Below are positions 60,907 through 64,000 of a stretch of 64,000 nucleotides of DNA, piece after piece (positions within the stretch are counted from its first letter, which is position 1; each line of letters begins with the position of its first letter). The position numbers and the translations under genes were made by a program. The stretch is from Nocardioides euryhalodurans. GTDB taxonomy: Bacteria; Actinomycetota; Actinomycetes; Propionibacteriales; Nocardioidaceae. The DNA lies in NCBI RefSeq assembly GCF_004564375.1, contig NZ_CP038267.1, positions 825,501-889,500 of the forward strand, read 5' to 3'. The notes under the pieces were generated by a model that saw nothing but the letters and a program-made list of their open reading frames with translations, had not been told where the DNA came from and made no database searches.

Positions 60907-63900
60907 ATGTCATCCATGCCGTCACGGCCTCGAGGTGCACCACCGCTTCGCAGGCTCCTGGTCCGGCTGCTGGCCCTCGTGGTCGTCAGCTCCGCCCTAG
61001 CCCTCACCGGTCCGCAGGCGGGCGCGGCCCCGGCCGCCGACCCCACCGCCAAGATCCAGCCGAAGCTCGCCCAGCAGCTCGAGAGCAAGGGCGAGGCCAG
61101 CTTCTGGGTCCGCTTCGAGCAGGCGGACCTGACCGCCGCCGCACAGCTGGAGGACCGCACCGAGCGGGGCCAGGCCGTCTACGACGCCCTGACGACCGCC
61201 GCCGAGAGCCGCCAGAAGGAGGCCCGGGCGCTGCTCGACAGCGCGGGCGCGACGTACCAGTCCTACTGGGCCTCCAACGCGATCCGCGTGGACGCGGGCG
61301 ACGCCTCGCTGGCGGAATCGGTTGCCTCCGCGGACCAGGTCGTCGCGCTCTACCCGACGCGCGAGTACACGGTCGAGGAGCCCACCAAGGGTGACCAGCA
61401 GAAGCAGGTCAACGCCGTCGAGTGGGGCATCGCCAACATCAACGCGGACGACGTCTGGAACGAGTACGGCGTCCAGGGCGAGGGCATGGTGATCGCCAAC
61501 ATCGACACCGGGGTCCAGTTCGACCACCCGGCGCTGGTCGACCAGTACCGGGGCAACAACGGTGACGGCACCTTCAGCCACGACTACAACTGGTTCGACG
61601 CGGCCGGCAGCTGCGCCACCGCGCCCTGCGACACCAACGGGCACGGCACCCACACCATGGGCACGATGCTCGGCGGCGACGGCGGCGCCAACCAGATCGG
61701 CGTCGCCCCCGGCGCCACCTGGATCGCTGCCAACGGCTGCTGCCCCTCCGACGCGGCCCTGATCGCCTCGGGCGAGTGGATGCTCGCCCCGACCGACCTC
61801 GCCGGGGACAACCCCGACGTGTCCAAGCGGCCCCACATCGTCAACAACTCGTGGGGCACCACCGTCCCGACCAACGACCCCTTCATGGAGGACGTGCAGC
61901 TCGCCTGGGCCGCGTCCGGCATCTGGGGCCAGTGGTCCAACGGCAACAGCGGACCGGCCTGCCAGACCTCCGGGTCGCCCGGCAGCCGGATCATCAACTA
62001 CTCCGCGGGTGCCTACGACGTGAACAACGCGATCGCGAGCTTCTCCGCACGCGGTGCGGGCCAGGACGGCGAGACCAAGCCCAACATCTCGGCGCCGGGC
62101 GTGAACGTCCGGTCCGCGGTCCCCGGCAGCTCGTACGCCTCCTACAACGGCACCTCGATGGCCTCGCCCCACGTGGCGGGCGCCGTCGCGCTGCTGTGGT
62201 CGGCCGCACCCGCGCTGGCCGGTGACATCGAGGGCACCTGGGACCTGCTCGACGGCACCGCCATCGACTCGGCCAACGCGACCTGCGGCGGCACTGCCGA
62301 CGACAACAACGTCTTCGGGGAGGGCAGGCTCGACGCCCTGGCCCTGGTGGGCGCGGCACCCGTGGGTGACACCGGGACCGTCGCCGGCACCGTGACCGAC
62401 GAGGAGACGGGCGCACCGCTGGACGGCGCGACCATCGACTTCGAGGGCGCGCTGAGCCGCTCCGTCACGACCGAGGACGACGGCACGTACTCCGTCCGGC
62501 TCTCCGCCGGCGACTACACCGCCACGGTGTCGATGTTCGGCTACGTCACCGAGACCACCGAGGTCACCGTGACCGCCGACCAGACGACGACGTCCGACCA
62601 CGCGCTGGTCGCGGCCCCGTCGGTCACCCTGAACGGCACCGTCACCGACGGTTCCGGGCACGAGTGGCCGCTCTACGCCAAGGTCGACGTCGGCGGGCCC
62701 GCCGACGACACGTGGACCGACCCGGAGACCGGCGAGTACTCCGTGACGGTCCCGAGCAACGCGACGTACGACGTGACGATCACCGCCGACTACCCGGGCT
62801 ACACCGCGTCGACCGAGTCTGTCGCGATCGGGGACGGCGACACCACGCACGACGCCGCGCTGACGGTGGACACGGCCACCTGCAACGCGCCCGGCTACGA
62901 GTTCAACGTGGCCGGCGTGACCGAGGGCTTCGACGAGCTCGCCCTCCCCGAGGGCTGGACCGTCGAGGACAACCTCGGCAACGGCCAGGTGTGGACGTTC
63001 GACGACCCCGGTGGTCGCGGCAACCTCACCGGCGGTGCCGGTGGCTTCGCGATCATGGACTCCGACGAGTGGGGCTCCGGCGGCCAGCAGGACACCTCGC
63101 TGGTGACGCCCGTGGTCGACATGTCGGACCTCACCGCACCGGTGGTCGGCTTCAAGCAGGACTACAACAACCTCGGTGACACCGCCGACGTCGAGGTGAG
63201 CATCGACGGCGGGGAGACCTGGGAGACCGTCCTGAGCCAGACCACGGACGTCCGTGGCCCGCGCGAGGACGTCGTCCAGCTGCCGATGGCCGCCGGCCAG
63301 TCCGAGGTCCAGCTCCGGTTCCACCACTACGACGCCAGCTACGACTGGTGGTGGGAGGTCGACGACGTCTTCCTCGGGAACCGCACCTGCGACCCCATCC
63401 CGGGTGGCCTGGTGCTGGGCAACGTGCGCAGCACCGCTTCCGGTGACGGCATCAACGGCGCCACCGTGACCAGCCTCGACGCACCGGAGACGACGGCCAC
63501 GACGCGCGCCACCCCGGCCGACGAGAACCTCGACGACGGCTACTACTGGATGTTCTCGGACCTGACGGGTCGTCACCCGTTCGAGGCGTCGGCCAACCAG
63601 TACGAGTCCGAGACGGCCACGGTCCGCGTCATCGCCGACCTCACCAACCCGCAGGACTTCGAGCTCGGCTCCGGCAACATCGTGGTCGAGCCCACGGAGC
63701 TCTCGGGGACGCGGCAGCTGGGAGGCAACCCGATCCGCAAGACCTTCGAGGTCACCAACACCGGGTCGCGGGCGGCCGAGGTGGAGCTCGTCGAACGCGC
63801 CGGCGGCTTCACCATGCTGGGCGCGGACGGATCGCGGACCAGCGCCAAGCGGATCGCGGCCGCCGATGGTGCTCCGTTGCAGGAGATCAAGGCCGACGTG

Positions 63901-64000
63901 TCGTTCTCGCGCTCCGGCAGCAACAAGATGGCCACCGGTGACGTCCCCGCGGCCGGCCCCCACGCCGACCCGTGGACCGACATCGCCGACTACCCGTCGG
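60907..64000 (+). CDS. Secreted subtilisin-family (S8) serine protease, runs off the right edge
   Basis: At least 1031 residues, open at the window end. The start is the ATG at 60907 with GGGAGGAA 7 bases upstream. N-terminus: basic residues (RPRGAPPLRRLLVR), a hydrophobic core (LLALVVVSSALALTG), a cleavage region near AGAAPAAD: a Sec signal peptide. An inhibitor_I9-like propeptide follows (AKIQPKLAQQLESKGEASFW). The S8 domain has the triad D200 (NIDTGVQFDHP), H246 (NGHGTHTMGTM) and S417 (YNGTSMASPHVAGA). Beyond it come carboxypeptidase-regulatory-like beta repeats (GTVAGTVTDEETGAPLDGAT, VTLNGTVTDGSGHEWPL) and a jelly-roll-like region (FDELALPEGWTVEDNLGNGQ). It degrades extracellular protein; the missing end may hold more repeats or an anchor. 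Confidence 0.93.
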   Translation, partial: MSSMPSRPRGAPPLRRLLVRLLALVVVSSALALTGPQAGAAPAADPTAKIQPKLAQQLESKGEASFWVRFEQADLTAAAQLEDRTERGQAVYDALTTAAESRQKEARALLDSAGATYQSYWASNAIRVDAGDASLAESVASADQVVALYPTREYTVEEPTKGDQQKQVNAVEWGIANINADDVWNEYGVQGEGMVIANIDTGVQFDHPALVDQYRGNNGDGTFSHDYNWFDAAGSCATAPCDTNGHGTHTMGTMLGGDGGANQIGVAPGATWIAANGCCPSDAALIASGEWMLAPTDLAGDNPDVSKRPHIVNNSWGTTVPTNDPFMEDVQLAWAASGIWGQWSNGNSGPACQTSGSPGSRIINYSAGAYDVNNAIASFSARGAGQDGETKPNISAPGVNVRSAVPGSSYASYNGTSMASPHVAGAVALLWSAAPALAGDIEGTWDLLDGTAIDSANATCGGTADDNNVFGEGRLDALALVGAAPVGDTGTVAGTVTDEETGAPLDGATIDFEGALSRSVTTEDDGTYSVRLSAGDYTATVSMFGYVTETTEVTVTADQTTTSDHALVAAPSVTLNGTVTDGSGHEWPLYAKVDVGGPADDTWTDPETGEYSVTVPSNATYDVTITADYPGYTASTESVAIGDGDTTHDAALTVDTATCNAPGYEFNVAGVTEGFDELALPEGWTVEDNLGNGQVWTFDDPGGRGNLTGGAGGFAIMDSDEWGSGGQQDTSLVTPVVDMSDLTAPVVGFKQDYNNLGDTADVEVSIDGGETWETVLSQTTDVRGPREDVVQLPMAAGQSEVQLRFHHYDASYDWWWEVDDVFLGNRTCDPIPGGLVLGNVRSTASGDGINGATVTSLDAPETTATTRATPADENLDDGYYWMFSDLTGRHPFEASANQYESETATVRVIADLTNPQDFELGSGNIVVEPTELSGTRQLGGNPIRKTFEVTNTGSRAAEVELVERAGGFTMLGADGSRTSAKRIAAADGAPLQEIKADVSFSRSGSNKMATGDVPAAGPHADPWTDIADYPS

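Overview
This is a 64 kb stretch of a very GC-rich chromosome with strong G/C third-position bias, many GTG starts and many 4-base ATGA/GTGA gene overlaps. Gene content (glnE beside a GlnA2-type glutamine synthetase, a kdpFABCDE operon with an extra mini-gene, a GerW-like protein, SatD, a LysX relic, a glutamine-dependent NadE of mycobacterial type) points to an actinobacterium, most likely a Nocardioides-like member of the Propionibacteriales. That genus-level guess is inference: there is no rRNA gene here. I saw no tRNA, rRNA, CRISPR array, insertion sequence, phage or integrase; the window reads as ordinary chromosome.

Layout. (1) 1-11519, all plus strand: the end of an acyl-CoA dehydrogenase, a CaiD-type carnitinyl-CoA dehydratase, a large sulfatase, a dipeptide-type ABC importer (lipoprotein, two permeases, one fused double ATPase), then three overlapping or close genes matching CdhC, CdhA and CdhB. 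Read together this is a quaternary-amine (gamma-butyrobetaine/carnitine) degradation locus ending in glycine betaine. (2) 11548-23902: a GerW-like protein, the kdp potassium-uptake operon with its two-component system and a four-unit direct-repeat operator, a kinase-less KdpD-like membrane sensor, a decayed DUF389 pseudogene, a GyrI-like ligand-binding protein and a class I fructose-bisphosphate aldolase. (3) 23519-31348: a membrane and stress block (SHOCT protein, large membrane protein, holin-like/phosphatase fusion, YihY/BrkB, AI-2E family transporter, cation/proton antiporter, small four-helix protein). (4) 31733-36115: two two-component gene pairs nested inside one another on opposite strands, one with a kinase domain lacking key ATP-binding residues. 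(5) 36167-40800, minus strand: a GlgC-like nucleotidyltransferase, a SatD/DUF3307-like pair, an isocitrate lyase/PEP mutase family protein, a DMT transporter. (6) 40854-44256, plus: LssY_C protein, an internally deleted LysX relic and an APC antiporter, all coupled by 4-base overlaps. (7) 44264-49312, minus: glnE, a class I amidotransferase and a glnA2-like gene. (8) 49482-52470: an AbgB/AbgT-like pair for p-aminobenzoyl-glutamate or a similar amide. (9) 52487-60630: mixed small genes, an AlkZ-like protein, a methyltransferase, nadE and a winged-helix regulator. (10) 60907 to the window end: a secreted subtilisin-family protease, open at the right edge, preceded by a strong 5' UTR hairpin.

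The most interesting points are the combined Cai/Cdh carnitine locus, the in-frame internal deletion that turns LysX into a 203-residue hybrid, the degenerate histidine kinase nested inside another two-component pair, the KdpE-like operator array with an uncatalogued 27-residue gene ahead of kdpF, and the protease leader hairpin.
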